Assembly: GCA_023436225.1 (NCBI GenBank)
Contig: JAEZKA010000041.1
Coordinates: 23,374-87,373 of the forward strand
DNA from: Bacillota bacterium
GTDB lineage: Bacteria > Bacillota > Clostridia > Lachnospirales > Lachnospiraceae
DNA length: 64,000 nt
Direction: 5' to 3'
Under the pieces are notes generated by a model. The model worked only from the letters and a program-made list of their open reading frames with translations. It searched no databases and had not been told where the DNA came from. The translations under genes and the position numbers were made by a program. Shown here in pieces: positions 18,223-26,779 of the stretch (its first letter is position 1; each line of letters begins with the position of its first letter).

Positions 18223-18333
18223 ATACATAACCATAATTTTGATTGAAGGATGAAAGAAATTGTGGTAAAATAGGCAAACGGATGTAGAAGCATCCGTTAA
18301 ATTTCACATTAGGAAAGCTTGGTAGGACACGGT

Positions 18334-19287
18334 ATGAATAATAAAAAGCACGCTGTTTTAGCGAAGATTGCATTATTTATTGCAACATTAATCTGGGGTA
18401 GTTCGTTTCTTGTAGTGAAAAATTCAATGGATGTAATACAGCCTCATATGCTGTTAGCCTTTCGATTTACAATAGGAGGCATTCTTCTTAGCATCATTTT
18501 TCATAAACGGTTAAGAAAACTGAATAAGGAATATTTCTTCAAAGGTGGGATTCTAGGTACCTTACTTTTTATTGCTTATAGCCTTCAGACCATCGGTATT
18601 ACAGATACTACACCGGGAAAGAATGCGTTCCTGACTGCGATTTACTGTGTGCTGGTTCCTTTTTTCTTCTGGCCCGTGGACAAGAAAAGGCCGGATGGTT
18701 TCAATATTATTGCAGCCGTTATCAGTATTGTTGGAATTGGATTGGTATCCCTGAATGGTGATCTATCAATTAGAATGGGAGATGCTCTGACACTGGTCAG
18801 TGGTGTTGTTTATGCGGTTCATATCGTAGCAGTCGCAAAATTCTCAGGGAAAAGAGATCCGATTCTTTTAACAATCTTGCAGTTTGGATATGCTGCAATC
18901 TATTCATGGATCATCGGACTCTTATTTGAAGATATCCCTACGAAATGGAATGCGGATTCCATTATTAGTCTTGTCTATCTTGCGGTATTTGCCACCGCAG
19001 TAGCGCTATTGTTACAGAATGTCGGTCAAAAATACACTCATCCGGCACCGGCAGCAATTATAATGAGCTTGGAAGCTGTCTTTGGAGCATTATTTTCTGT
19101 TATATTCTATAAAGAGGTGATTACGACCCGCTTATTCATTGGCTTTTGTTTTATCTTTGTCGCAATTATTATATCAGAAACTAAACTGAGTTTTCTGTTT
19201 AAAACAAAGAATACGATTGGGAATGTCTCTGATTTAATTCCTGCGAAGGATTTGATCATTACAGAAGAGATAGATGCAACAGAATAG
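18334..19287 (+). CDS. EamA/DMT-family transporter
   Basis: 317 residues, ten membrane helices arranged as two EamA repeats. The first contains I-W-G-S-S-F and R-F; the second ends with E-A-V-F-G-A-L and F-x-x-E. Members export or import small metabolites such as amino acids; the substrate is not predictable. The ATG with TAGGA eight bases upstream is preferred to the TTG at 18319. A polar C-terminal tail of about 30 residues is longer than usual. Confidence 0.88.
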   Translation: MNNKKHAVLAKIALFIATLIWGSSFLVVKNSMDVIQPHMLLAFRFTIGGILLSIIFHKRLRKLNKEYFFKGGILGTLLFIAYSLQTIGITDTTPGKNAFLTAIYCVLVPFFFWPVDKKRPDGFNIIAAVISIVGIGLVSLNGDLSIRMGDALTLVSGVVYAVHIVAVAKFSGKRDPILLTILQFGYAAIYSWIIGLLFEDIPTKWNADSIISLVYLAVFATAVALLLQNVGQKYTHPAPAAIIMSLEAVFGALFSVIFYKEVITTRLFIGFCFIFVAIIISETKLSFLFKTKNTIGNVSDLIPAKDLIITEEIDATE

Positions 19288-19390
19288 TTAACCTAAGTAC
19301 CGATAGCTGCAAACGGTCTTTTATGGATTAATAGTCACACGCTATTCTTTTATTAACAGATGTGATGAACATGTTAAGTCGTTGTAGTGC

Positions 19391-19441
19391 AAAGGGCTGT
19401 CGCATTGATTTCAGGTTAAAAACGTAGTGCGTCAGCTCTTT
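19391..19441 (+). terminator. terminator after the EamA transporter gene
   Basis: AAAGGGCTG and CGCA pair with TGCG and CAGCTCTTT across one mismatch and one wobble. T-rich sequence follows on the plus strand. It also lies just beyond the convergent HAD gene. Confidence 0.6.
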
Positions 19442-19446
19442 TGGCT

Positions 19447-20265
19447 TTAAACTAATAAATATTTTTGAATAATTTCTGTTACGCCATTTTCACTACAAGT
19501 TCGTTCTGTTACCGTATCGGCTACTGCTTTTACGCTATCCAATGCATTCTGCATAGCAATTCCTAAACCTGCCCTAGTAAGCATTGATATATCGTTTTCT
19601 CCATCGCCTGCGGCAACTGCTTCTGATGTGGATTTTCCGAATAAGTTACAGATATATTCCATTCCTAACCCTTTGCTTGCATGAATTGATGTATATTCTA
19701 AGGAATAATCACTAGAGAATTCAGCATTTAAGCTCTGCTTTGTTGCTTCGTGCATTTCGCTCTTAAAACAAACCAGCTTATCTTTGTCCTGACTTGATAC
19801 AAAGAATTTTAAGGGAGCTTCCTCCAAACCAAGATCAGGACTTCCCATATCAACAAACCTGCAATCACAGCCTCCTTTTTTATACCAATCATACTGAATA
19901 TCATTATAGTTAAAGTATACTAGATTTTCGGTATATACATGGCAGGAGACATCTAGCTCATATGCCTTCAGAAATAAACGATAGGTCAATTGAGTATTGA
20001 TGGGCACCGTATAAAGTGTCTTCCCGGAATGATTATCAATAATGTGAGCTCCATTCAATGCTACGGTATAGGAATTATCGTAATTATTGAGTTGTAGCTC
20101 CTGTATTGTATCTAAAATCAGCTTTTTGTTTCTGCCTGAAGCGATGAAAACCCTCTTCCCGGCACAACAAGCACGAATTACTGCTTCTTTATTTTCTTTC
20201 GAAATCTCATTAGGTTCCTGTTTTAATGTTCCATCTACATCTAAGAATAATAAATCGTAGTTCAT
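19447..20265 (-). CDS. HAD-superfamily Cof-type hydrolase
   Basis: 272 residues from the ATG at 20265, which has AGGAAGG upstream. Motif I is F-L-D-V-D-G-T-L, motif II is A-S-G-R, and motif IV is G-D-G-E-N-D-I-S-M-L, with Lys in K-G-L-G before it. The C2B cap of the Cof/YbiV group lies between. Such enzymes dephosphorylate sugar phosphates, flavin or PLP. A longer reading to 20391 adds 42 residues without a ribosome binding site and was rejected. Confidence 0.9.
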   Translation of the reverse strand: MNYDLLFLDVDGTLKQEPNEISKENKEAVIRACCAGKRVFIASGRNKKLILDTIQELQLNNYDNSYTVALNGAHIIDNHSGKTLYTVPINTQLTYRLFLKAYELDVSCHVYTENLVYFNYNDIQYDWYKKGGCDCRFVDMGSPDLGLEEAPLKFFVSSQDKDKLVCFKSEMHEATKQSLNAEFSSDYSLEYTSIHASKGLGMEYICNLFGKSTSEAVAAGDGENDISMLTRAGLGIAMQNALDSVKAVADTVTERTCSENGVTEIIQKYLLV

Positions 20266-20427
20266 AGAAATCCTTCCTATTGATAATAAGGTATGTTTAT
20301 CAGACTTTATAATTGAACAATCAAAAATATCAGCTTTACAGACGTATAGTGAAGCATGCATCAAAAAGATCAGCTTGCAGGCTATTTTCAATCGTGTACG
20401 GTATTGTTATATAAATATTACAGAAAT

Positions 20428-20456
20428 GTGAATTAGAGACAAGAACAAATTATACT
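20428..20456 (+). promoter_or_regulatory. possible promoter of the ATPase leader
   Basis: GTGAAT and TATACT at 17-base spacing. The -10 is good and the -35 poor. Confidence 0.35.
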
Positions 20457-20677
20457 TCAAATTTCGACTGATTTCTATTGTGAAAGTGTACGAAGAATCG
20501 AAAAATAAACCCATTACTTTCGCTTTTGTAACCATATTCCACGCCAGGCATATGATAAATCATAGGAATCACCTTGCACTGCATAGGCTCTACAGCCAAT
20601 CTACAGTACAATCTGATCAGGCGACGTTGACTAACGACTCGTGCAGCCGGGCTGGCCATCAGCAACAGGATAATTAG

Positions 20678-20728
20678 ACCTGTGGGACAGAGTAACATTA
20701 CTGCTATATGTGTTCCACAGGTCTTTTT
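20678..20728 (+). terminator. strong intrinsic terminator in the ATPase leader
   Basis: ACCTGTGGGACA pairs with TGTTCCACAGGT (12 pairs, one G-T), followed by CTTTTTCT. It lies about 60 bases before the ATPase start codon with no upstream plus-strand gene to end, which suggests attenuation or an sRNA end. Confidence 0.75.
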
Positions 20729-20784
20729 CTGCCCTTGGACACATATCTGCCTATGCATTGCCTTGATTTAAGGAGGTAACGTAA

Positions 20785-23367
20785 ATGACAGACCACATAG
20801 GTTTGACGATGAAGGAGGTTAAGGAACGTGAGAAAAAGTATGGGAAGAATGTTATTTCGATAAAAAGACGGGGAAAAATTCGAAAGTATCTGCTACACAT
20901 CTGTGCGGAACCGATTTATCTGATATTAGCAACCTCAGCGCTAATCTATTTTGTTCTCGGGGAGACCGTGGATGGAATTGTTATGATATCCTTTGTTATC
21001 TTTGTCATCGGAATTGATTTGTTTCAAGACATCAGGACTGGTAATGTTTTAAAAAAGCTGAAGGATATTACATCACCAAGGGTGGAGGTCATTCGGGAAG
21101 GAGAAAAATATCAAATCTTAAAAGAAGATCTGGTGCCCGGGGACCTGGTGCTTCTTGATGAAGGTGTTAAGATACCTGCCGATGGTCATCTAATTGCCTG
21201 TAATGGTTTATGCGTCGATGAGAGTATACTTACAGGAGAATCAATTCCGGTAATGAAGGAATTATTATCAAATTCAAGGGATGAAGGAAAAAATGAATAT
21301 CGGAGGAAGGATTACTGTTATACGGAGACTATGGTATGTCTAGGTTCAGGACGGATGATAGTTGACCGGATTGGTAACGATACGGAATATGGAAAAATTG
21401 CTGAGAAGCTTGTAGCGATAGAGAGTGAGAGCTCCTTGTTGCAACATCAGCTGAAACAACTTGCAAAGCAATGCACTTACTTTGCATTGATACTATTTGT
21501 ATTAGTTAGTGCAGTTACCTTTATTAATCTTTCGGATTATGTTATGTCAGAACGTTTCATTCATAGTATGCTGGCCGGAGTAGTATTAGCCTTATCCATG
21601 GTACCGGGGGAATTTCCGGTAATTTTATCGGTTTATTTCTCTGTAGGTGCACTAAGACTTGTGAAAAAGAAAGCATTGGTGAGGCGTTTGTCCTCGGTGG
21701 AGACCTTAGGAGCAGTCTCTGTGCTATGTATGGATAAGACAGGAACCATTACTCAGAATTGTATGCAGGTTGCAGAAGCTTATATTCCGAAAGTCCAGGG
21801 GGATAAGTTTTGCAGGGTCCTGTCTCTTGCATGTCGTAAAGAATCTAGTGATGCGGTGGATAAAGCAATATTAGATTATGGTGAGCAATTGTGTAGCTGC
21901 TGCTTAGAAAGAAAGCAAGGGGAACCACAGGAGGAAATAAAAGAGGAAGTCATGGTATGTTCCTTAATAAAAGAGGACTACAGAATACTGAAGGAATATC
22001 CCTTTTCCAACGAAATGAAAGCAACAGGACAGCTATGGCAAAAAGGATCAAAACGAATTCTGGCCGCAAAAGGTAGTCCGGAGGTCATCCTAGCCTTATC
22101 CGATCTGTCGGAGGAGGAACAGAGAAGCTTGGAGTATAAGCTGAAGGAGTATTCTGCCAAGGGATGCAAGGTAATTGCAGTAGCAGACAGCGAATTAACG
22201 AATGAGGAGGCTCTTCCTGAGAAATTGTCAGAGCGAAGTTTGTGCTTTCGCGGTATGCTTGCATTAGATGATCCACCAAGAGAAGCAGTATCCGAAGGAT
22301 TAATATCCTGCTACGAGGCTGGAATTCGAACCATTATGATAACAGGTGATCATCCGATTACTGCGGCATCCATTGCAGAGCAGGTTGGAATAAGGAACGC
22401 ACAACATGTAATGACTGGTGATGAGATAGAAACGTTAACAGATACTGAATTATTAAAGAAAGTATCGGAATGTAATATCTATGCCAGAGTAATGCCTCAT
22501 CATAAGATGAGAATTGTAAAGGCCCTGAAGGATAGAGGAGAAGTAGTCGCAATGACTGGCGATGGTGTAAACGATTCTACAGCCCTAAAGGTTGCAGATA
22601 TCGGTATTGCAATGGGTAAGAATGGTAGTGAGGTGTCTAGAGAATCGGCTGATATAATCTTATTGGATGATAATTTCAATACAATTCTTGATACGATTCG
22701 GGATGGTCGACGGATTTATACTAATATCCGTAAAACCGTCGCCTATGTTCTTGCTTTTCACATACCAATTGCTCTGATATGCCTGATTGCACCCTTAATT
22801 GGCTTTAAACCAAATGATCTTCTTTTGATGCCAATGCATATCGTGCTCCTCGAGATGGTAATGAATCCGACCGTGTCTATTATACTGGAACATCAACCAG
22901 CAGAATCTGATATAATGAGTAAACCTCCCCGAAGTAGATCTCAGGGACTGATTACAGGGCGAATATTTATGAAAAGCATCTTTCAGGGCGTTATGGTATT
23001 CTTGACTTCCTTTTTACTATATATGGGAAACATGAGCCAAGGCTCTACAGTAGCAACAGCAAGAACCTGTGGCTTTATCGTTTTGGTGTTCTCTAGTATT
23101 CTTCTTGTTCTGATTAACTGCTCGGAAACAGAGTCATGTATTGCTACAGTAAAAAGGCTCAAAAATGAAAAAGGAATTTGGATTATAAATCTGATTATGA
23201 TAATTGGTTTAATGGCTATGATATACACGCCTTGGCATGATAAATTCGGGTTTGCTCCTTTGAACATTTCTAAACTGCTGATTTCGATTGCATTATCCTT
23301 TGCAGCAGTTATATGGTATGATGTTGTTAAACTATTTCGAAGGCTATTAAGGGAGATCAAACTATAG
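20785..23367 (+). CDS. P-type cation-transporting ATPase (P2-like)
   Basis: 860 residues with all P-type landmarks: actuator T150-G-E-S153, phosphorylation D317-K-T-G-T, P-domain G592-D-G-V-N-D, and about ten membrane helices. The N-terminal cation ATPase domain and six C-terminal spans place it in the P2 (Ca2+-type) group. The M4 ion-site motif is P-G-E-F-P at 274-278 rather than the P-E-G-L-P of SERCA-type Ca2+ pumps, so the ion is uncertain. AAGGAGG precedes the ATG. It is preceded by a terminator-bearing leader, so expression may be attenuated. Confidence 0.93.
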   Translation: MTDHIGLTMKEVKEREKKYGKNVISIKRRGKIRKYLLHICAEPIYLILATSALIYFVLGETVDGIVMISFVIFVIGIDLFQDIRTGNVLKKLKDITSPRVEVIREGEKYQILKEDLVPGDLVLLDEGVKIPADGHLIACNGLCVDESILTGESIPVMKELLSNSRDEGKNEYRRKDYCYTETMVCLGSGRMIVDRIGNDTEYGKIAEKLVAIESESSLLQHQLKQLAKQCTYFALILFVLVSAVTFINLSDYVMSERFIHSMLAGVVLALSMVPGEFPVILSVYFSVGALRLVKKKALVRRLSSVETLGAVSVLCMDKTGTITQNCMQVAEAYIPKVQGDKFCRVLSLACRKESSDAVDKAILDYGEQLCSCCLERKQGEPQEEIKEEVMVCSLIKEDYRILKEYPFSNEMKATGQLWQKGSKRILAAKGSPEVILALSDLSEEEQRSLEYKLKEYSAKGCKVIAVADSELTNEEALPEKLSERSLCFRGMLALDDPPREAVSEGLISCYEAGIRTIMITGDHPITAASIAEQVGIRNAQHVMTGDEIETLTDTELLKKVSECNIYARVMPHHKMRIVKALKDRGEVVAMTGDGVNDSTALKVADIGIAMGKNGSEVSRESADIILLDDNFNTILDTIRDGRRIYTNIRKTVAYVLAFHIPIALICLIAPLIGFKPNDLLLMPMHIVLLEMVMNPTVSIILEHQPAESDIMSKPPRSRSQGLITGRIFMKSIFQGVMVFLTSFLLYMGNMSQGSTVATARTCGFIVLVFSSILLVLINCSETESCIATVKRLKNEKGIWIINLIMIIGLMAMIYTPWHDKFGFAPLNISKLLISIALSFAAVIWYDVVKLFRRLLREIKL

Positions 23368-23395
23368 CAGATACAACTGATACAAAAAGCTACCA

Positions 23396-23424
23396 TTGAA
23401 TTCATACAAAACCTATGTTAATAT
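23396..23424 (+). promoter_or_regulatory. sigma-A promoter of the Rrf2 gene
   Basis: TTGAAT and TAATAT with a 17-base spacer. The inverted repeat ATCCC-GTTA-GGGAT at 23435-23448 lies at about +6 to +19, a plausible operator position. Confidence 0.65.
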
Positions 23425-23465
23425 AGTAATAACGATCCCGTTAGGGATACTAAGGAGGTTTTGCT

Positions 23466-23900
23466 ATGAAGATATCAACAAAAGGAAGATATGCACTGAG
23501 ACTCATGTTGGATTTGGCATTAAATAATACCGGTGAGTATATTACGATAAAAAGCATAGCAGCCAGGCAGGAAATTAGCGAGAAATATCTGGAACAGATA
23601 ATATCCTTGCTCAATCGAGCCGGCTATGTAAAAAGTATCCGGGGAGCTCAAGGGGGCTATCGCCTTGCTAAGGAGCCGGTAGAATATACCGTTGGTATGA
23701 TACTGAGATTGACAGAAGGAAGTCTTGTGCCGATTGATTGTCTTGAAGATGAAGGAGAGTGTGGCAGAAATGGACACTGTGTAACCAAGGAAGTTTGGCA
23801 GGAGCTATACGAAGCCATCTGTTCCGTAGTTGATCGGATTACACTTCAGGATCTTGTGGATCGTCAATTGAATAGTATACCTTATGATTTTTCAATATAG
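23466..23900 (+). CDS. Rrf2-family transcriptional regulator (IscR/CymR type)
   Basis: 144 residues with the family's N-terminal winged helix (M-K-I-S-T-K-G-R-Y-A, then E-K-Y-L-E-Q-I and the wing R-G-A-Q-G-G-Y-R-L). Three Cys, C92-x6-C99-x5-C105, are close to IscR's cluster-binding spacing, so Fe-S or thiol sensing is possible. In Firmicutes the paralogue CymR represses cysteine synthesis with CysK as corepressor. The metY and cysK genes immediately downstream suggest that role. A predicted operator overlaps its own start, implying autoregulation. Confidence 0.92.
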   Translation: MKISTKGRYALRLMLDLALNNTGEYITIKSIAARQEISEKYLEQIISLLNRAGYVKSIRGAQGGYRLAKEPVEYTVGMILRLTEGSLVPIDCLEDEGECGRNGHCVTKEVWQELYEAICSVVDRITLQDLVDRQLNSIPYDFSI

Positions 23901-23913
23901 GTAATATAAATGG

Positions 23914-23939
23914 CAGGGAGTGTATTATTGCACTTCCTG
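23914..23939 (+). terminator. terminator after the Rrf2 gene
   Basis: CAGGGAGTG pairs with CACTTCCTG (one wobble), then TTTTAG. It separates the regulator from metY, which has its own promoter. Confidence 0.75.
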
Positions 23940-24213
23940 TTTTAGTATCTGCATTATAGCTGGACAGCAGCTTATCGTATTAGTTCGCTATTCGATGACT
24001 CGGAGAATGGACTTAATAATGGTGAAAATAATTTGAAAAAATTATCAATTATCTATTGACAAAACAACCCTTGTAAGTATATTATAATAGCAATCCATAT
24101 AAAACCTAGCAATACACTATGAATAGTATGGAATTTAGAATACAACAGGTTGAAGCAATCAGGTTAACGATTGAAATTTTGAGCTAGTGATAAAGAATAA
24201 CGGAGGGTAATTT
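23940..24213. other. non-coding stretch between the Rrf2 regulator and metY
   Basis: It holds the metY promoter and a leader of about 125 bases. I see no SAM riboswitch, T-box or attenuator hairpin in the leader, so control is probably by a DNA-binding regulator. Confidence 0.5.
24056..24083 (+). promoter_or_regulatory. sigma-A promoter of metY
   Basis: Perfect TTGACA, 16-base spacer, TATATT. A TATAAT five bases further on is an alternative with a 21-base spacer. Confidence 0.7.
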
Positions 24214-25503
24214 ATGGCGAAGGAAAAGAAATTACATTTTGAAACCTTGCAGCTACATGCGGGGCAGGAAAAACCAGATAGTGCAACCGGATCGAGAAGT
24301 GTTCCAATCTATCAAACAGCCTCTTATGTATTTGATGACTGTGCACAGGCAGAGAGAAGATTTAATCTAAGTGAAGGCGGAAACATTTATACCAGATTAA
24401 TGAACCCTACCTCCGATGTGTTTGAACAGAGAATCGCTGCCTTAGAAGGAGGAATTGCGGCACTGGCCACCTCCTCAGGAGCGGCAGCAGTCACCTATGC
24501 CATTCAGAATATTGCTCATGCCGGGGATCATATTATCTCTGCACAAACGATTTATGGAGGTACATATAATCTGTTTGCCAATACCTTACCCGATTTTGGT
24601 ATCACTACCACCTTTGTTGATGGTGATGATCCTGAGAATTTTGAGAAAGCTATAAAGGAAAATACGAAGGCTATTTTTATTGAAAGCTTAGGAAATCCTA
24701 ATTCCAGTATTATCGATATAAAGAAAGTTGCAGCAATTGCTCATCGTAATAAATTACCTTTGATTGTAGATAATACCTTTGCAACACCGTACCTTCTTCG
24801 TCCCATTGAATACGGAGCAGACGTTGTAGTGCATTCTGCAACTAAATTCATCGGCGGTCATGGGACCACGATTGGCGGAGCGATCATCGACAGTGGTAAT
24901 TTCGATTGGGAGGCCTCCGGCAGATTTCCTTCTTTAACCGAACCGAACCCCAGCTATCACGGAGTACAATTTACAAAAGCTGTTGGGGCACTGGCTTATA
25001 TCATTAAAATACGGGTTACCCTAATGAGAGATACCGGGTCGACGATTAGTCCCTTCCATTCCTTCTTGTTCCTGCAAGGGCTGGAAACTCTATCTCTTCG
25101 TGTGGAACGTCATGTAGAGAATGCGTTAAAGGTAGTCGACTATCTAAGTAAGCATCCTAAGGTTAAGAAGGTAAATCATCCATCCTTACCGGATAATCCC
25201 TATCATTCATTATATCAGGAATATTTTCCGAAGGGAGCAGGTTCTATCTTCACTTTTGAGATAAAAGGAGATTCTCACACCGCTAAGAAATTCATTGATC
25301 ATTTGCAGATTTTTTCTTTGTTAGCGAATGTGGCAGATGTAAAATCCTTGGTAATCCATCCGGCAAGTACAACACATTCACAGATGACCGAACAGGAATT
25401 ATTAGCGTCCGGTATCCATCCGAATACCATACGCTTATCCGTCGGAACAGAACACATAGAGGATATTCTTGACGATTTGGCAAATGCATTTGATAATATA
25501 TAA
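24214..25503 (+). CDS. metY: O-acetylhomoserine aminocarboxypropyltransferase (sulfhydrylase)
   Basis: 429 residues, a fold-type I PLP enzyme of the Cys/Met metabolism family. PLP lysine is K211 in S-A-T-K-F-I-G-G-H-G. The length and an insertion after residue 225 match MetY (about 430 residues) rather than the shorter cystathionine synthases and lyases (about 380). It makes homocysteine from O-acetylhomoserine and sulfide. It is followed by cysK after 61 bases, forming a sulfide assimilation unit under the adjacent Rrf2 regulator. Confidence 0.94.
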   Translation: MAKEKKLHFETLQLHAGQEKPDSATGSRSVPIYQTASYVFDDCAQAERRFNLSEGGNIYTRLMNPTSDVFEQRIAALEGGIAALATSSGAAAVTYAIQNIAHAGDHIISAQTIYGGTYNLFANTLPDFGITTTFVDGDDPENFEKAIKENTKAIFIESLGNPNSSIIDIKKVAAIAHRNKLPLIVDNTFATPYLLRPIEYGADVVVHSATKFIGGHGTTIGGAIIDSGNFDWEASGRFPSLTEPNPSYHGVQFTKAVGALAYIIKIRVTLMRDTGSTISPFHSFLFLQGLETLSLRVERHVENALKVVDYLSKHPKVKKVNHPSLPDNPYHSLYQEYFPKGAGSIFTFEIKGDSHTAKKFIDHLQIFSLLANVADVKSLVIHPASTTHSQMTEQELLASGIHPNTIRLSVGTEHIEDILDDLANAFDNI

Positions 25504-25564
25504 TAGATAATAATATAAAAAAAGAAAAGAGAACTGCTTAAAGCAGAGAATAGGAGTTATAATT

Positions 25565-26497
25565 ATGGCAGAGTATAAGAGGAGAATCACAGAACTGATT
25601 GGAAAGACACCCTTACTTGAACTGACAAACTATAATAAGCAGCATGAACTTGGAGCAAAGATTGTAGCAAAGCTGGAGTATTTTAATCCGGGCGGTAGTG
25701 TAAAGGACCGTATTGCGAAGAAAATGATCGAAGAGGCACTAAAGAACGGAGAGATCAATGAGAATACTACAATTATTGAGCCTACCAGCGGTAATACTGG
25801 TATTGGTTTAGCGAGTGTTTGTGCTAGCTATGGATTGAAGCTTTTGATCACGATGCCAGAAACCATGAGTATTGAACGTAGAAATTTGATGAAGGCCTAT
25901 GGTGCAGAACTGGTTTTGACTGAGGGCTCGAAGGGAATGAGAGGCGCGATTGAAAAGTCTAAAGAATTAAAGGAAACAACTCCCAATAGCTTTATTCCAT
26001 CGCAGTTTGAGAATCCGAATAATCCGAAGGTTCATGAGGAGACAACCGGTGTAGAGATTTGGGATGATACCGATGGAGAAGTTGATATCTTTGTGGCTGG
26101 AGTTGGTACCGGCGGTACAATCTCCGGTGTTGGAGCATATCTTCGTTCCAAGAAGCCGGATGTGAAAATTATCGCAGTAGAACCTGCAGATTCTCCTGTA
26201 TTATCGGAAAAACGAGCTGGAGCACATAGGATCCAGGGGATTGGACCGGGCTTTGTACCGGATACTCTAAATACCAACATATATAATGAGATTATTACTG
26301 TAACAAATGAAGCTGCCTTTGAAACAGGAAGAGAAATTGCCAAAAAAGAAGGTGTGCTGGTAGGTATTTCCTCAGGTGCAGCCTTATGGGCAGCTACTCA
26401 GTTGGCAAAAAGACCGGAGAATGTAGGTAAGACTATCGTAGTTCTTCTTCCGGATACCGGTGAAAGATATCTGTCAACAGCAATGTTTGCCGAGTAA
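25565..26497 (+). CDS. cysK: cysteine synthase (O-acetylserine sulfhydrylase)
   Basis: 310 residues, fold-type II PLP enzyme. PLP lysine is K47 in G-G-S-V-K-D-R; substrate loop is T-S-G-N-T-G; the phosphate-binding loop is G-T-G-G-T. It makes cysteine from O-acetylserine and sulfide. In CymR systems CysK also acts as the signalling partner of the repressor. Last gene of the unit before a strong terminator. No serine acetyltransferase gene is in the window. Confidence 0.95.
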   Translation: MAEYKRRITELIGKTPLLELTNYNKQHELGAKIVAKLEYFNPGGSVKDRIAKKMIEEALKNGEINENTTIIEPTSGNTGIGLASVCASYGLKLLITMPETMSIERRNLMKAYGAELVLTEGSKGMRGAIEKSKELKETTPNSFIPSQFENPNNPKVHEETTGVEIWDDTDGEVDIFVAGVGTGGTISGVGAYLRSKKPDVKIIAVEPADSPVLSEKRAGAHRIQGIGPGFVPDTLNTNIYNEIITVTNEAAFETGREIAKKEGVLVGISSGAALWAATQLAKRPENVGKTIVVLLPDTGERYLSTAMFAE

Positions 26498-26557
26498 TAA
26501 GCCATATGTAAATAGTTGAATGCACGCTTAACGATATATGAATGAATAGATGAAAGA

Positions 26558-26607
26558 ACCTTATTTGAATGGGAGATTGCAACTTACTTCGAATAAGGTC
26601 CTTTTTT
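26558..26607 (+). terminator. intrinsic terminator after cysK
   Basis: ACCTTATTTGAA pairs with TTCGAATAAGGT (one G-T), then CCTTTTTT. Confidence 0.8.
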
Positions 26608-26664
26608 CGCGATAGGAACAAATTTACGATAGCTTACCGTATAAAAAACAATCTCCGCTGTGTC

Positions 26665-26693
26665 TTGACTTGTTTTGGTATTTCATTTATAAT
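26665..26693 (+). promoter_or_regulatory. sigma-A promoter of the yicC-remA-rpoZ operon
   Basis: TTGACT and perfect TATAAT separated by 17 bases, leaving a leader of about 80 bases. Confidence 0.8.
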
Positions 26694-26779
26694 AAATTGG
26701 ATATATATTAAAAGAGGCAAAAAAGAATTTATCAATGGTTTGATGGAAGATCATTATCAAACATGAAAGAGTGTAGCTT

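Larger units (their letters stand above)
20266..20784. other. 519-base gap upstream of the P-type ATPase gene
   Basis: It holds a weak promoter (20428-20456), about 220 bases of unassigned sequence, a strong terminator (20678-20728) and the ATPase ribosome binding site. A 102-codon minus-strand ORF (20450-20758) spans the same stretch; it has no visible ribosome binding site and would start inside the ATPase leader. The layout suits either a cis-regulatory leader or a small RNA. I recognise none of the common riboswitch classes. Confidence 0.45.

Noticed and set aside
20450..20758. 102-codon minus-strand ORF in the gap before the P-type ATPase
   Set aside because: The start has no ribosome binding site, it would begin within the ATPase leader, and it covers a strong plus-strand terminator. 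Parts of the translation look protein-like, so it is reported only as part of the leader finding.
24084..24213. SAM riboswitch or T-box before metY
   Set aside because: The leader lacks the conserved SAM-I core and any T-box antiterminator sequence, and has no terminator hairpin.
26569..26766. 65-codon plus-strand ORF before yicC
   Set aside because: It starts within the cysK terminator and contains the yicC promoter.
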